Shown: one piece after another, positions 13,118 through 13,613 of the stretch
Position numbering within the stretch: position 1 is the first letter of the stretch
Layout: the number at the start of each line of letters is the position of its first letter
Origin: Acidimicrobiia bacterium
Lineage (GTDB): Bacteria; Actinomycetota; Acidimicrobiia; Acidimicrobiales; JACDCH01
DNA: 13,613 nt
Assembly (NCBI GenBank): GCA_013694495.1
Contig: JACDCH010000352.1
Location: 1-13,613, forward strand
Direction: 5' to 3'
Made by a program: the position numbers and the translations under genes
Notes under the pieces: generated by a model
Databases searched by the model: none
Told to the model about the DNA's origin: nothing
The model's input: only the letters and a program-made list of their open reading frames with translations

Positions 13118-13613
13118 TCAGCCGCCCGCGGCGCGCAGCTCGCCGGTGGTCGGCCACGGGTTCGGGAGGCAGCCGGCCGTGCCCTTCGACTGCTGCATCA
13201 TCACCGGCGCCAGGCGACCGGCCGCCGGACAGGAGGCGTGGCCGAGGCCGAGCCAGTGGCCGGTCTCGTGGTTGACGACCATGTCGCGGTAGTCGGCGAC
13301 GGACCCGGGCCACGACGGCGATCCGGTGGCGAACCGATCGTCGTTGATGATGACGTTGCGGCCGACGCGGCACGAGTAGAAGCTCGAACAGGCGGTGCTG
13401 AACCGGACCACCTCGCTCGGCGAGGCCAGCCACAGCGTGAAGTCGCCCCCCGTCGGCACCTGCCGGAAGTCGATGCCGGCGGCGCGCCAGCCCCGTGGGT
13501 CGGCGTAGGTGGCCGCCGCGCTGGCCGTGAACGCGGCGAGGTCGGAGCGGACCGCGCCCCGGGTGCCGATGGAGTACGTGACCACGCGGCGCACGGCCGG
13601 GCCCGGCCAGACC
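13118..13613 (-). CDS. DUF3152-like zinc metallopeptidase, 5'-truncated by the window edge
   Basis: About 165 residues are visible. The frame is open to the right edge, and the first in-frame start (GTG 13594) is probably internal, so the N-terminus, with any signal or anchor, lies outside. In numbering from 13594, the metzincin-type motif is HETGHWLGLGH (His109, Glu110, His113, His119) and a candidate Met-turn is PVMMQQSKG (130-138). Flanking DPRGW, VIINDDR, PSWPGS, DYRDMVVNHE and LPNPWP match what I know of the actinobacterial DUF3152 family. Four cysteines (69, 75, 122, 142) would allow two disulfides, consistent with an exported enzyme. Members are usually membrane-anchored or secreted with unknown substrate. 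Confidence 0.85.
   Translation of the reverse strand, partial: VWPGPAVRRVVTYSIGTRGAVRSDLAAFTASAAATYADPRGWRAAGIDFRQVPTGGDFTLWLASPSEVVRFSTACSSFYSCRVGRNVIINDDRFATGSPSWPGSVADYRDMVVNHETGHWLGLGHASCPAAGRLAPVMMQQSKGTAGCLPNPWPTTGELRAAGG

Overview
The window is GC-rich DNA whose codons end overwhelmingly in G or C. It looks like chromosomal actinobacterial sequence. The gene order (folC, ndk, mreBCD, mrdA, rodA, a radical SAM pair, the start of an rne/rng gene) and a DUF3152-type metallopeptidase support this. A deep-branching actinobacterial lineage such as Acidimicrobiia would fit, but that placement is inference. Nearly everything is read from the minus strand, so transcription runs from right to left.

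Right part (13613 to 10368): a 5'-truncated DUF3152-like zinc metallopeptidase is followed 6 bases later by a 331-residue protein made of two tandem copies of one unrecognised domain. Next comes an 87-residue ORF that looks like the same domain with its middle removed. Its stop overlaps the start of folC by 10 bases. After folC, a 106-base spacer carries dispersed repeat motifs and the likely ndk promoter.

Middle part (10367 to 4037): ndk appears to be leaderless. It is separated from the elongasome operon by 288 bases holding a terminator-like hairpin and a candidate promoter. The operon mreB, mreC, mreD, mrdA (PBP2) and rodA is compact: three of its junctions overlap by 1 to 4 bases. Together the products form the rod complex, with MreB filaments, the MreC/MreD scaffold, and the PBP2 transpeptidase with the RodA glycosyltransferase making lateral-wall peptidoglycan.

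Left part (4036 to 1): the only plus-strand gene sits between rodA and the radical SAM gene. It resembles Stv-type putative adhesins. It is broken by two compensating one-base frameshifts and has no clear stop. The space between it and rodA holds two inverted repeats, an 18-base copy of the rodA 3' end, and the dispersed motif AGCGAAGCGAGTGA. Then follow the radical SAM protein (TIGR03960 type), its partner (TIGR03936/DUF2344 type) and the first 60 codons of a probable ribonuclease E/G gene, closely spaced as one operon.

Most of the window is conserved core machinery. The less ordinary parts are the frameshifted plus-strand locus with its repeats, the triplicated domain upstream of folC, and signs of leaderless GTG starts. 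No CRISPR array, rRNA, credible tRNA or transposase gene was seen.
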